This document shows, one piece after another, positions 1 to 7,755 of a stretch of DNA of 64,000 nt. The position numbers were made by a program, and so were the translations under genes. A model generated the notes under the pieces. It saw nothing but the letters and a program-made list of their open reading frames with translations. It was not told where the DNA came from and ran no database searches. Where the stretch lies: NCBI RefSeq assembly GCF_005844325.1, contig NZ_SPFY01000002.1, forward strand, positions 1 through 64,000, in the 5' to 3' direction. Numbering within the stretch: position 1 is the stretch's first letter; each line of letters opens with the position of its first letter. Source of the DNA: Collinsella aerofaciens (GTDB taxonomy: Bacteria > Actinomycetota > Coriobacteriia > Coriobacteriales > Coriobacteriaceae).

Positions 1-300
1 AACAAATCCAAGTTAGACCATTTCAAATGGTTCGATGTCTGCCCGGATGCGACACAACTGGTGTGTCCATCCTCGCAGTATCCGGTTCTCAAGGTGCACG
101 CCTGCGCTGGTTCCCGGTTCCACCGGGCCGCGCGGCAAGGAGATATATTGCCAGACCGGAGGGGCCCCGGGGGCGGGAATCGCGCACTCCATATTTTGTT
201 CACAAATGAATAGGTCCCTCAGTCGCATCACTGAGGTTAAAACTGAAGCATTGGCTTCTGATATTGGCGATGACCAGCTGTTTTATGTGTATTGAGACAT
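1..300 (-). other. possible rRNA operon leader (left edge)
   Basis: No convincing protein gene is visible here. Read on the minus strand, the stretch contains CACCTTGAGAACCGGATACT (about 83-102), which resembles the TTGAGAACT-type element of actinobacterial rRNA leaders and spacers. A small hairpin (ACCATTTGAAATGGT, 17-31) follows, and the strand then runs off the window edge. A further hairpin, CCTCAGT...ACTGAGG, lies at about 218-237. I infer that a 16S rRNA gene may start just outside the window to the left. No rRNA sequence itself is visible, so this is a weak call. Confidence 0.3.
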
Positions 301-403
301 CGGTCATCTCTGGAGCGCTACTTTACTCCAAAGGCATCAGTTATTTGTTTCCCATCGGTAAAAGGCGGGTTTTGTTCGCCAAGCGTTCTTATATATAGCT
401 AGA

Positions 404-430
404 TACGGGTTCGAACCCGTGCACCGGCAA
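404..430. repeat. T-arm-like palindrome (tRNA remnant)
   Basis: The core GGGTTCGAACCC is identical to a tRNA T-stem and loop but has no tRNA around it. It sits directly beyond the terminator of a partial tRNA-Lys copy. A similar T-arm-like sequence sits beyond the first terminator, at about 583-596. Confidence 0.5.
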
Positions 431-493
431 CAAAAAAGACGGCCAACCGAAGTTGACCGTCTCAACAATCTTTGGGTGGGCCGTCAGGGGTTC
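431..493 (-). repeat. 63-bp direct repeat, distal copy: tRNA-Lys 3' tail plus terminator
   Basis: This is an exact 63-bp copy of 610-672. It carries the last 17 nt of tRNA-Lys (477-493) and the tRNA terminator hairpin (432-461). The rest of the tRNA is missing, so it is a remnant and not a gene. The copies are 179 bp apart. Confidence 0.85.
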
Positions 494-600
494 AGCCTGC
501 TTCGCAGGCGGCCGCTGCGGCGCTTTCGCGCCTTGCGCGCTGCGCTGGCAAACGCTCACGCGTTTACTCAGCTCCGCGCCCCGACGGGTTCGAACCCATG
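494..600. repeat. hairpin-rich module inserted between tRNA-Lys tails
   Basis: This GC-rich stretch has several short hairpins (GCCTGCTTCGCAGGC, GGCGCTTTCGCGCC, AAACGCTCACGCGTTT) and ends in a T-arm-like GGGTTCGAACCC. It aligns in layout and partly in sequence with 9389-9478 next to tRNA-Gly. The open frames through it are low-complexity, without ribosome binding sites, and are not believable genes. Confidence 0.5.
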
Positions 601-610
601 AAAGGGCGAC

Positions 611-640
611 AAAAAAGACGGCCAACCGAAGTTGACCGTC
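611..640 (-). terminator. terminator of tRNA-Lys
   Basis: On the minus strand a 10-bp stem (GACGGTCAAC / GTTGGCCGTC) with a TTCG loop is followed by TTTTTT, just downstream of tRNA-Lys. An identical copy lies at 432-461. Confidence 0.85.
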
Positions 641-655
641 TCAACAATCTTTGGG

Positions 656-728
656 TGGGCCGTCAGGGGTTCGAACCCTGGACCTTGGGATTAAAAGTCC
701 CCTGCTCTGCCAGCTGAGCTAACGGCCC
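656..728 (-). tRNA. tRNA-Lys (anticodon TTT)
   Basis: The minus strand gives a full cloverleaf: acceptor GGGCCGT/ACGGCCC, D-arm GCTC...GAGC, anticodon loop CTTTTAA and T-arm CAGGGTTCGAACCCTG. CCA is not encoded. A terminator follows at once. The 3' 17 nt are duplicated at 477-493, which suggests recombination within the T-loop. Confidence 0.93.
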
Positions 729-756
729 GCGGGTGGCATTGTACCACGGTCTGGGA

Positions 757-2037
757 CTATTCCCAACTCCATTGGCCGTTCTGGAAAATCACAACTTCAC
801 GTCCATCAGGCGTAATGCCCACAATATCGATGTCGTCCGTGCCGATCATAAAATCGACGTGCGTGCTCGAGACGTTAACGCCATGCTCCAGAAGCTCCTC
901 CTTGGACATGTCATACCCACCCTCGATGCATTCGGGGAAACCGACACCTAGCGCGAGATGGCAGCTAGCGTTCTCGTCATAGAGCGTATTGTAGAACAGA
1001 ACACCACTTTCGCGGATCGGCGTGTTCTTGGAAATGAGCGCGACCTCTCCCAGGTGAGCAGCGCCCTCGTCAGTATCGATGATACTTGCGAGCGTTGCCT
1101 TGCCCACGCGGGCGTCGTAGTCCACCACGCGGCCGCCCTCGAACTTAATCCAAAAATCTTCGACCTTATTGCCGTGATGGATGAGCGGCATGGCCGAGTA
1201 CACGATACCGTCGGCGCGCATGCGATCGGGCGAAGTGAAGACTTCCTCGGTGGGAATGTTGGGGAAGAAGGGGTGCCCATCGGGCGTCTTGCCCTTGCCG
1301 CCGGCCCACTCGTGACCTTTCGTCATGCCAATCGTCAGATCGGTTCCATTTGCCGCGGTGTAATGCAGGTAGTCGAAACGATTGTCGTTCAGGAAACGCA
1401 GGTTCTTTTCGAATGCGGCGTCATGGAGTTCCCAGTCGCTCTCTGGGTCCTGGCCATCGGCGCGCGCGGTGTGCAGAATCGCATTCCACAGCTTATAGAT
1501 TGCAACCTCATCGGCGTCTCCCGGGAACACCTCGTGCGCCCAAGCCACGACCGGAGCGCCGGCGATGCACCACGGATTGATGTTGTAATCCAGTCCACGG
1601 CGGAAAACTTTGCACTGCGTATTCCTCGCCTTTGATGCCGCGGCCGGCTTGGCTGGATCGATGCCCTTGAGGGCCGCAGGATCCGCACCCTCGATAAAGA
1701 CAAAGCAGGCACCATCCTGGGCCAAGGAATCCAGCTGCATGCGCTTCCACTCGGACGTCTGCTCAAAATAGCTTTTCTCGACATGCTCGTACGTGAGCCT
1801 CGTCACGGCATCATCGGCCCAAATGACCGTCACGTGGCCGGCGCCGGCAGCATAGGCCTCCGCGACCACCACGCGCGCAAACGGCGCGCACTCGACCGGA
1901 GACTGAACGACGACCTCCTGGCCGGGCTTGACGTTTACGCCCTTGCGGACGACCAGGCGCGCGTAGTTTTTAATCTTGGGCTCCAGGGCCTTCATGCCCT
2001 CCAGAGCCTCTTCGACCGTCAGGGCAGCTCGAATCAT
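757..2037 (-). CDS. M29-family aminopeptidase
   Basis: This 426-residue protein looks like a cytoplasmic metallo-aminopeptidase of peptidase family M29 (AmpS/PepS/aminopeptidase T type), which removes N-terminal residues from peptides using two metal ions. The length is usual for the family. The N-terminal part (YARLVVRKGVNVKPGQEV) and the C-terminal part (THVDFMIGTDDIDIVG) match the family pattern, and the metal-binding Glu, His and Asp residues lie in the second half (EVALISKNTPI, FYNTLYDENA, HLALG). An upstream ATG at 2049 is in frame. I prefer the ATG at 2037 because AGATGGAG lies six bases before it, whereas the upstream ATG has no binding site. It is a single gene behind the terminator of the preceding operon. 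Confidence 0.88.
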   Translation of the reverse strand: MIRAALTVEEALEGMKALEPKIKNYARLVVRKGVNVKPGQEVVVQSPVECAPFARVVVAEAYAAGAGHVTVIWADDAVTRLTYEHVEKSYFEQTSEWKRMQLDSLAQDGACFVFIEGADPAALKGIDPAKPAAASKARNTQCKVFRRGLDYNINPWCIAGAPVVAWAHEVFPGDADEVAIYKLWNAILHTARADGQDPESDWELHDAAFEKNLRFLNDNRFDYLHYTAANGTDLTIGMTKGHEWAGGKGKTPDGHPFFPNIPTEEVFTSPDRMRADGIVYSAMPLIHHGNKVEDFWIKFEGGRVVDYDARVGKATLASIIDTDEGAAHLGEVALISKNTPIRESGVLFYNTLYDENASCHLALGVGFPECIEGGYDMSKEELLEHGVNVSSTHVDFMIGTDDIDIVGITPDGREVVIFQNGQWSWE

Positions 2038-2065
2038 GTGCCACTCCATCTATCTATAGAACAGT

Positions 2066-2096
2066 AAAAAGGCGCGCCGCAAAAACGACGCGCCTT
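2066..2096 (-). terminator. terminator after small membrane protein gene
   Basis: On the minus strand, AGGCGCG/CGCGCCT stems flank a T-rich loop and are followed by TTTTTACT. It ends the purC-membrane protein operon. Confidence 0.75.
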
Positions 2097-2126
2097 ATAT
2101 CTTAGCGATAAGTATGTATGCAAACG

Positions 2127-2702
2127 CTACTTCTTCTTGGAGTCCTTCTTGTCCTCCTCGGCAGCCGCGCGCTCAATAAGAGCGTTGAGCTTGTTCTCGG
2201 ACATGCCCTCGGCCTGCGCGCGGTACATGTTGCGCAAGGGACGAATACGAGCGAAGTCATAGATAAAGTCGCCCAAAATGATGACGTAGGACAAAACAAT
2301 GCCGACCATCTGGACAGGGCTGGACACCATGCCAGCGGGAGCGAAGTACAGCGAGGCCCAAATTGCCACGACGAGCACCATGCCAATGGCGAGCACAATC
2401 CACCAGATGCGACGGCGCTTGGTGTAGTCCTCGTCCTGCTTGAGGAGGATATTCGACACCGTATAGATGCGGTCCTCCTTGGCGCGCTGCTTAGCCTTGC
2501 GGGCGCGCTTCTCCTCTTTAGAGAGGCCCTCGAGGTTCTCGCCCTTCTCGAGCTCTTTGCGGCGTGCCTTAGACGAAGCCGGCACGACGCGAACGGAGCT
2601 CGCTGCTTGGCGGGCGGGCTTAGCAGATGCGGCAGACTTGCGCGCAACCCCGGTAACTTCGTGGGATTGCGTGCGCTTGTTCGTGGCGCTACGGGTACTC
2701 AC
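2127..2702 (-). CDS. small membrane protein of unknown function
   Basis: This 191-residue protein has a highly charged Lys/Arg/Ala-rich N-terminal third (about 1-95), two predicted membrane segments (about 99-118, IWWIVLAIGMVLVVAIW; about 128-146, MVGIVLSYVIILGDFIY) and a charged tail ending in KKDSKKK. I do not recognise a family. The start is GTG, immediately after the purC stop (TAAGTG), with AAGGAG nine bases upstream, so it is translationally coupled to purC. A terminator follows. Its job cannot be told from the sequence; linkage to purC looks transcriptional, not functional. Confidence 0.75.
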   Translation of the reverse strand: MSTRSATNKRTQSHEVTGVARKSAASAKPARQAASSVRVVPASSKARRKELEKGENLEGLSKEEKRARKAKQRAKEDRIYTVSNILLKQDEDYTKRRRIWWIVLAIGMVLVVAIWASLYFAPAGMVSSPVQMVGIVLSYVIILGDFIYDFARIRPLRNMYRAQAEGMSENKLNALIERAAAEEDKKDSKKK

Positions 2703-3590
2703 TTATGCGTTCTCCTTCATGCTTGTGAACTGGGAGCCCGTGATGATCTGGAAGGCCTCGCGATAGCGCTCGGACGTGCCATCGATGACCTCGGCGGGCA
2801 GGTGCGGGGTCTCCCCCGTCATATCCCAGTTGGCCTTGAGCCAATTGCGGACGAATTGCTTGTCGTAGCTAGGCTGGATCTTGCCCTCCTCGTAGCTGGC
2901 AGCAGGCCAGAAACGGCTGGAGTCGGGCGTGAGACACTCGTCGATCAGCGTGACCTTGCCATCGATGACACCAAACTCGAACTTGGTGTCGGCAATGATG
3001 ATGCCACGGGTCGCGGCGTACTCGGCGGCAGCCTTGTAGATCTTGAGGGAAAGGTCACGAATCTGCGTGGCGATGTCCTCGCCCACGATCTCGCAGCAAC
3101 GCTCGAACGAGATATTCTCGTCGTGGTCACCGATCTCGGCCTTCGTGGACGGCGTGAACAGCGGCTCAGGAAGCTTGGAAGCCTCGGTCAGGCCCTCAGG
3201 CAGCTGGATGCCGCAGACGGTGCCGTTCTCGTCGTAGGTCTTCTTGCCCGAACCGGTCAGATAGCCGCGGACGATGCACTCGATAGGAATCGTCTGGGCC
3301 TTCTTAACCAGCATGGCGCGGCCAGCGAGGTAGTCACGATACTCAGCAAACTCCTCGGGGAAATCCGCCGGGTCGATGGAAACGAGATGGTTGGGGACGA
3401 TGTCGGCAAACTTATCGAACCAGAATGCCGAGATGCGATTGAGTACCTCTCCCTTAAACGGAATCTCGTCGGGAAGAATGAAGTCGAACGCAGAAATGCG
3501 GTCGGTGGCGACCATCAGCAGGTTTTCACCGGCATCGTAAATATCACGAACCTTGCCACGGGAATCCGGACGACGCTCCATCGTTGTCAC
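2703..3590 (-). CDS. purC: phosphoribosylaminoimidazole-succinocarboxamide synthase (SAICAR synthetase)
   Basis: PurC joins aspartate to CAIR using ATP to give SAICAR in de novo purine synthesis. The 295-residue protein has the family hallmarks: GKVRDIYDAG near the N-terminus, VATDRISAFD, ECIVRGYLTGSG and the DTKFEFG / LIDECLTPDSSRFW segment. The length suits the larger type of PurC (about 290-300 residues). I chose the GTG at 3590 because AAGGAG sits eight bases before it; an in-frame GTG at 3599 overlaps that binding site. purB, purA and purD also lie in the window, but in separate units, so the pathway is scattered around the origin. Confidence 0.95.
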   Translation of the reverse strand: MTTMERRPDSRGKVRDIYDAGENLLMVATDRISAFDFILPDEIPFKGEVLNRISAFWFDKFADIVPNHLVSIDPADFPEEFAEYRDYLAGRAMLVKKAQTIPIECIVRGYLTGSGKKTYDENGTVCGIQLPEGLTEASKLPEPLFTPSTKAEIGDHDENISFERCCEIVGEDIATQIRDLSLKIYKAAAEYAATRGIIIADTKFEFGVIDGKVTLIDECLTPDSSRFWPAASYEEGKIQPSYDKQFVRNWLKANWDMTGETPHLPAEVIDGTSERYREAFQIITGSQFTSMKENA

Positions 3591-3621
3591 GTGAGTCACT
3601 CCTTACCTAAATACGACAGAA

Positions 3622-3646
3622 ATGCGGGTTTTTTCCCGCATGTTTT
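3622..3646 (-). terminator. weak terminator between histidine kinase gene and purC
   Basis: The stem ATGCGGG/CCCGCAT has an A6 loop on the minus strand, followed by TTCTG. The poor U-tract suggests partial termination. Confidence 0.45.
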
Positions 3647-3699
3647 CGCAAACTCGGAGCGGCAGGGACGCGGCCCCTCCTTCACCGAATAGCGAAAAG

Positions 3700-5265
3700 C
3701 TAGTGCTCCATTGTAGTAGATGCCGCGTCCGCCGTGTGCTCGCGGGGCAGATGAATTGTAAAAGTCGTACCCTTTCCAAGCTCCGACTCCACGGATATGT
3801 AGCCATGGTGACGCTCGACGATCTGCTTGGTCACGGCGAGGCCAACGCCCAGGCCGCCAGCTTCGCGGGCGCGGCTGGCATCGGCGCGCCAAAACCGCCC
3901 GAAGATGCGCGACAGATCGTCCTTGGCAATACCGATGCCGGTATCAGAAACGGCAATGCTGACGTGCTTGCGGTCACTGAGCACCGACACCACGACCCAA
4001 CCGCCCTCGGGGGTGTAGCGCATGGCGTTGCTCATGAGGTTGATAACACATTGCGTGATCATGTCGGGATCGGCCTCGACGACATCGTCGTGACCCTGGG
4101 TCTCGTCCGCAAAACGCAGGCGCAGATCGCGGTCGACAAACAGGCGCTCCTGGGCATTGACGATGGAACGCACGAAAGGAACCATGTCCACCGGCTCAAG
4201 GTTGAGCGGAGCCGTGCTGTTTTCCATGCGCGACAGGTCGAGCATCTGCTGCACCAGACGAGCCAGGCGACGCGTCTCGGAAGCAACGGTCTCCAAATGC
4301 TCATCGTCGGTGGGATACACGCCATCCTGCATGGCCTCGACCGTTGCGAGCATGGCCATAAGCGGCGTGCGAAGCTCGTGTGCAACGTCTGAGGTCAGGC
4401 GCTTCTCGTGTTTCATATCCTTCTCGAGCGAAGTGGCCATCTCATCGAAGGTCTCACCCAGCTGATCGATCTCGTCATCACCGCGCAGTCCCGTGCGAGC
4501 CGACAGGTCGCCGTCACGGATTTGCTTTGCGGTACTGGTGATGCGATGAATCGGCTTGGTGAGCATGCGCGACACGAGCGATCCGATAACGACCGAAATG
4601 CAGATTGCAACAACCGCGGCGAGGGCCATGGCGTTAAAGGTCTTCTCCCTAAACGCAGAGTCCGCCTTGGTGAGCAGAGCGTCGGAGCCGATGGCCCACA
4701 GCTTTACCTGTCCGACATGCTCGCCGGAAGACGTTACAATCTCGACGTTAGCAACGCTATCGGAGTCGGTTGGAGCAGACGAGACCGGGCTATGCGATGC
4801 CCTCTTGCCGCTCGTGTCGTCAGTCGTAGCCTGGTTTTCGCGTACATCGGCGGTGGCGCTTGCCGAGGGCCAGGAATCGTCATAAACGATCACGCCCTTT
4901 TTATTGACGACCTGCATGCCCAGATCGTCGGAAACCAAACTCGACGTTGCGACCGTGCGCAGTTCTCCCGCGGTCCAAGAGCCGTTTTCCTCATATGAGG
5001 TTGCCAACTTCTCGGCAGCGGAATTTGCGATTTCGACGATATTGGAGCGTGTGTAATCCGAAAAGACCGTGCCCCACACAACAGAGACAACGCCCACCAG
5101 CACCAATACCGTCATGAGCGATGTCAGAGCAAAAGCAAGTGCCATGCGCGAGGGATAGCTCATCGTTGGCCGTGAATCGGAACGAGGCGTGTTCCAACTA
5201 GCCTTGGAACCCGCCTCGCTCTCCTGCTTGTGCTTTTGTCCGATTTCAAAGCGCGCAGGTGTCAT
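3700..5265 (-). CDS. two-component sensor histidine kinase
   Basis: This 521-residue membrane kinase senses an unknown signal and phosphorylates the response regulator encoded just upstream. The layout is a cytoplasmic N-terminus, TM1 (about 41-67), an extracytoplasmic domain (about 68-207) with a Ser/Thr/Asp-rich stretch at 135-170, TM2 (about 211-232), HAMP (about 233-283), H-box with His296 (HELRTP), N-box NLMSNAMRYTPEGG, G1 DTGIGI and G2 GLGVGL. The family is PhoR/BaeS-like (OmpR-coupled). The start follows GGGA and lies 11 bases after the regulator's stop codon, so the pair is an operon. The ligand cannot be predicted. Confidence 0.92.
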   Translation of the reverse strand: MTPARFEIGQKHKQESEAGSKASWNTPRSDSRPTMSYPSRMALAFALTSLMTVLVLVGVVSVVWGTVFSDYTRSNIVEIANSAAEKLATSYEENGSWTAGELRTVATSSLVSDDLGMQVVNKKGVIVYDDSWPSASATADVRENQATTDDTSGKRASHSPVSSAPTDSDSVANVEIVTSSGEHVGQVKLWAIGSDALLTKADSAFREKTFNAMALAAVVAICISVVIGSLVSRMLTKPIHRITSTAKQIRDGDLSARTGLRGDDEIDQLGETFDEMATSLEKDMKHEKRLTSDVAHELRTPLMAMLATVEAMQDGVYPTDDEHLETVASETRRLARLVQQMLDLSRMENSTAPLNLEPVDMVPFVRSIVNAQERLFVDRDLRLRFADETQGHDDVVEADPDMITQCVINLMSNAMRYTPEGGWVVVSVLSDRKHVSIAVSDTGIGIAKDDLSRIFGRFWRADASRAREAGGLGVGLAVTKQIVERHHGYISVESELGKGTTFTIHLPREHTADAASTTMEH

Positions 5266-5276
5266 ATGTGATTTCC

Positions 5277-5999
5277 CTATTTCTCGTCCGACTTATCGGT
5301 CTTGGCCGGAGCCTCGAAGCGATAGCCGACACCATGGACGGTGTAGAGCCACTTGGGCTTCTTGGGATCATCGCCCAGCTTGGCGCGAAGATTCTTCACG
5401 TGGCTATCGATGGTGCGCTCATAGCCCTCAAAGTCATACCCGAGCACTTTCTCGACCAGCTCCATGCGGTTATACACACGGCCGGGATGGCGGGCAAGCG
5501 TGGTGAGCAGCTTGAACTCGGAAGCCGTCAGATCGACTTCCTTGCCCTCGACCAAGATCTTGTGGCCCGAGATATCGATGACCAGATCGCCGAAGTCGAG
5601 CACCTCGACGGCGGGCTCGTCGGCCTGATGGGCACGGCGGAACAGAGCACGAACGCGGGCGACGAGCTCGCGCGGCGAGAACGGCTTAATCAGATAGTCA
5701 TCGGCGCCGAGCTCAAGACCGATAATACGGTCCTCGATCTCGCCCTTAGCCGTCAGCATGATGATGGGGACATCCGAGGTATCGCGAATGGTGCGGCAAA
5801 CGCGCTCGCCGGGAATCTTGGGGAGCATAAGGTCGAGCACGACCAGGTCGAACTGATGCTTCTCGAACTCCTCGATCGCGGACTGACCGTCGCCGACGCC
5901 CACAACCCAGTAGCCTTCGCGCTCGAGATAGGCAGCGACGGCGTCACGGATTGCCTTCTCATCCTCGACCAGCAGAATCTTTTTTGCATCTGAAGCCAT
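5277..5999 (-). CDS. OmpR/PhoB-family response regulator
   Basis: This 240-residue protein has a receiver domain (about 7-120: acidic pocket ED near 12-13, phosphoacceptor Asp56 in VVLDLMLP, conserved Lys in MLTAKG) and a C-terminal winged-helix DNA-binding domain (about 140-232, ending GVGYRFE). It is the partner of the downstream kinase. I moved the start from an in-frame TTG (6020) to the ATG at 5999, which follows AGGGGGG. Targets are unknown; in such pairs autoregulation is common, but no operator is evident. Confidence 0.93.
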   Translation of the reverse strand: MASDAKKILLVEDEKAIRDAVAAYLEREGYWVVGVGDGQSAIEEFEKHQFDLVVLDLMLPKIPGERVCRTIRDTSDVPIIMLTAKGEIEDRIIGLELGADDYLIKPFSPRELVARVRALFRRAHQADEPAVEVLDFGDLVIDISGHKILVEGKEVDLTASEFKLLTTLARHPGRVYNRMELVEKVLGYDFEGYERTIDSHVKNLRAKLGDDPKKPKWLYTVHGVGYRFEAPAKTDKSDEK

Positions 6000-6052
6000 A
6001 ACACGGCCCCCCTGTCTCAATTAGCTAAGAACAAGCCCATTTTAACGCACCT

Positions 6053-6093
6053 GAGCCCGCCAGATGCCGCTATGACGCGGCAGCTCGGCGGGC
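6053..6093. terminator. intergenic stem-loop between lipoprotein and response regulator genes
   Basis: An interrupted stem (GCCCGCC...GGCGGGC, with inner TGCCGC/GCGGCA) lies between the lipoprotein stop and the response-regulator promoter region. It has no clear U-tract, so it is a likely but unproven terminator. Confidence 0.4.
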
Positions 6094-6152
6094 GGTACTC
6101 ACAATTACAACGCGTTTATTCCCCTGTTGGCGCCTTTTTAACCCCTCTAAGC

Positions 6153-7364
6153 TTAAAGAGAGAATAGGCGTGCAGTGACCGTCTCTGGTATACCCTGGCT
6201 GTTGCGCACCGTGGCGTACGTAAGGAATGAGTCCGATTTTCCCGCCGTAGCTGGATAATCGCCATACTCCAAAGCGCGGTCGGGCGACAGCAGCGAGCCA
6301 TAGGTCTTGGCAGAGGTGTCGATCAGGAAATGCGACGCCTGTACCTTAACAAGGTATTTATTCTTCTTGCCAGCCGCACATGCGAGCGGCTCGCGTGACA
6401 GGAAGAGGTACGGCCCTCCCTCATTACCGATATACGTGCCCATATTGCCCAGGCTGCCCACGCCACTATAGGCCGCCTCGATAGAAAACACGAAGGTATC
6501 GCCCATATATACGGCCTCGAAAGGCGAAACTGACGAAGGAAGGACCAACTGGGCACGCTTGGTGTTGTTGCCGTCGGTCAGATCGATTGCCGTTATGCCG
6601 TAGTAGACGCCCTCGTCGTTGCGGACACGCGGCGAGATGGTCAAAATGCCGTCGCTCGCGCGCGGGGCCGATGCAAAGCGACCCGTCGATTTCCAAATTG
6701 TCTCGGCCTTGGATTCATCAAGCGAGCGACGATAGCAAAACGAATCGCTACTCGTTTTATTGCCACCTGCCGAGGGCATTTTATACCAGATGACTGATGA
6801 CCCGAACGCCGTAAACAGCGGCGGATCATAGTCCTTGCCACCTCGATCGAGCTCAACCACGTCGCCAGAGAGCGAAGCGCCCGACAGATTTTGACCGTAG
6901 AGCTTCCACGATGAATTGGCAAAGTTCATCTCAACCCACGCGAATACGCTGTCGCCGGCACGGACATCGTAGAATGCATATCCCGTGCCCTCGATAGGAT
7001 CCTCGATTAATGTGGTAAGCGAGCCATCGCCCAGGTTGAGCACACCGAGCGTGTTGGCGTGCAGTGCCGATGCGGGCGCCATCATTGCCGCGGCGTAATC
7101 GCCGTCGCAGTAGTACAGCAGCGTACCCAGAGGCAGCGTCCACGACGCCGCCGGCTCAAGATCGATGTCGACTGCCTCGTACTCATCCGTAATCGAGATG
7201 ATTTTGGAATCATCCTTGATAACCTGCGGCTCGCCGGCGGCATCATCGCTGGTGCCCGTTTTTTTCGAGCATCCGGCAAGCACCGTGGCAGCGCCCGCGG
7301 CAGCCCCACCGAGTACAAAGCCGCGACGCGATATTCCGTTCTTGATGTGATCGGCGATACCCAT
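6153..7364 (-). CDS. Tat-exported lipoprotein of unknown function
   Basis: This 403-residue protein begins with a twin-arginine signal (SRRGF at 12-16), a glycine/alanine-rich hydrophobic stretch and a lipobox (VLAGC, Cys32). It should therefore fold in the cytoplasm, cross the membrane by Tat and be lipid-anchored outside. The mature part has repeated strand-like segments with aromatic and aspartate-rich turns (for example VFAWVEMNF, GSSVIWYKM, DGILTISPRV), suggesting a beta-propeller-like or solute-binding surface; I cannot name a family. Its ATG overlaps the stop of the TSCPD gene by one base (TAATG), so translation is coupled. Function unknown. Confidence 0.8.
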   Translation of the reverse strand: MGIADHIKNGISRRGFVLGGAAAGAATVLAGCSKKTGTSDDAAGEPQVIKDDSKIISITDEYEAVDIDLEPAASWTLPLGTLLYYCDGDYAAAMMAPASALHANTLGVLNLGDGSLTTLIEDPIEGTGYAFYDVRAGDSVFAWVEMNFANSSWKLYGQNLSGASLSGDVVELDRGGKDYDPPLFTAFGSSVIWYKMPSAGGNKTSSDSFCYRRSLDESKAETIWKSTGRFASAPRASDGILTISPRVRNDEGVYYGITAIDLTDGNNTKRAQLVLPSSVSPFEAVYMGDTFVFSIEAAYSGVGSLGNMGTYIGNEGGPYLFLSREPLACAAGKKNKYLVKVQASHFLIDTSAKTYGSLLSPDRALEYGDYPATAGKSDSFLTYATVRNSQGIPETVTARLFSL

Positions 7365-7627
7365 TAGGCGATCTCGGTGCGAGCGGCCTCGATAGCGCGT
7401 GTAAGCTGGTCGGCGCAGGAGGTCTTTTTCATACCGCAGGTATTACCGGCGAGAACCTCGATTACGCGATCGGCAGGAGCGCCCTCGACCAGCTTGGAGA
7501 TAGCCTTGAGATTGCCGTCGCAGCCGCCGGTAAACTCAACGCCCATCACCTTGTTGCCGTCATCGGAAAGATCAAGGTGAATATTGCGAGCACACACGCC
7601 CTGAGGCTTGTAATCAAACGAAATCAT
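7364..7627 (-). CDS. TSCPD domain protein (TIGR03905-like)
   Basis: This 87-residue protein matches the small stand-alone TSCPD family. It has a conserved GGCDGNL turn (about 35-41), AGNTCGMKKTSCADQL with two closely placed cysteines (about 60-75) and a short C-terminal helix. The domain is named after the C-terminal region of some ribonucleotide reductases and is thought to bind metal or nucleic acid; the role of the stand-alone form is not established. GAGGGG precedes the ATG. It is coupled to the downstream Tat lipoprotein. Confidence 0.85.
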   Translation of the reverse strand: MISFDYKPQGVCARNIHLDLSDDGNKVMGVEFTGGCDGNLKAISKLVEGAPADRVIEVLAGNTCGMKKTSCADQLTRAIEAARTEIA

Positions 7628-7689
7628 GCGATCCCCTCTCAGAATGTTATTCGAGACGACTATTATCCCCGTCTTTCCCTAAATGCAAC

Positions 7690-7730
7690 GAGGCGCTTTG
7701 CCGGCAACACACATTACCAGCAAAGCGCCC
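7690..7730 (-). terminator. terminator after purB
   Basis: On the minus strand a 13-bp stem (GGCGCTTTGCTGG / CCGGCAAAGCGCC) follows the purB stop. The U-tract is weak (TCGTTG). Confidence 0.6.
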
Positions 7731-7755
7731 TAAAAAGCTAACGTTATGCCCGAAC

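Noticed and set aside
472..717. Small frames across the tRNA-Lys repeats
   Set aside because: They translate tRNA and hairpin sequence in the wrong sense and lack binding sites.
404..728. CRISPR-like or tandem repeat array at the tRNA-Lys locus
   Set aside because: Only two copies, explained by duplication of a tRNA tail and terminator; no spacers or cas genes.
2118..3692. A 524-residue open frame on the plus strand opposite purC and its neighbour
   Set aside because: It is the mirror of purC and the membrane protein gene, which have clear motifs and binding sites; long antisense frames are common in GC-rich DNA.
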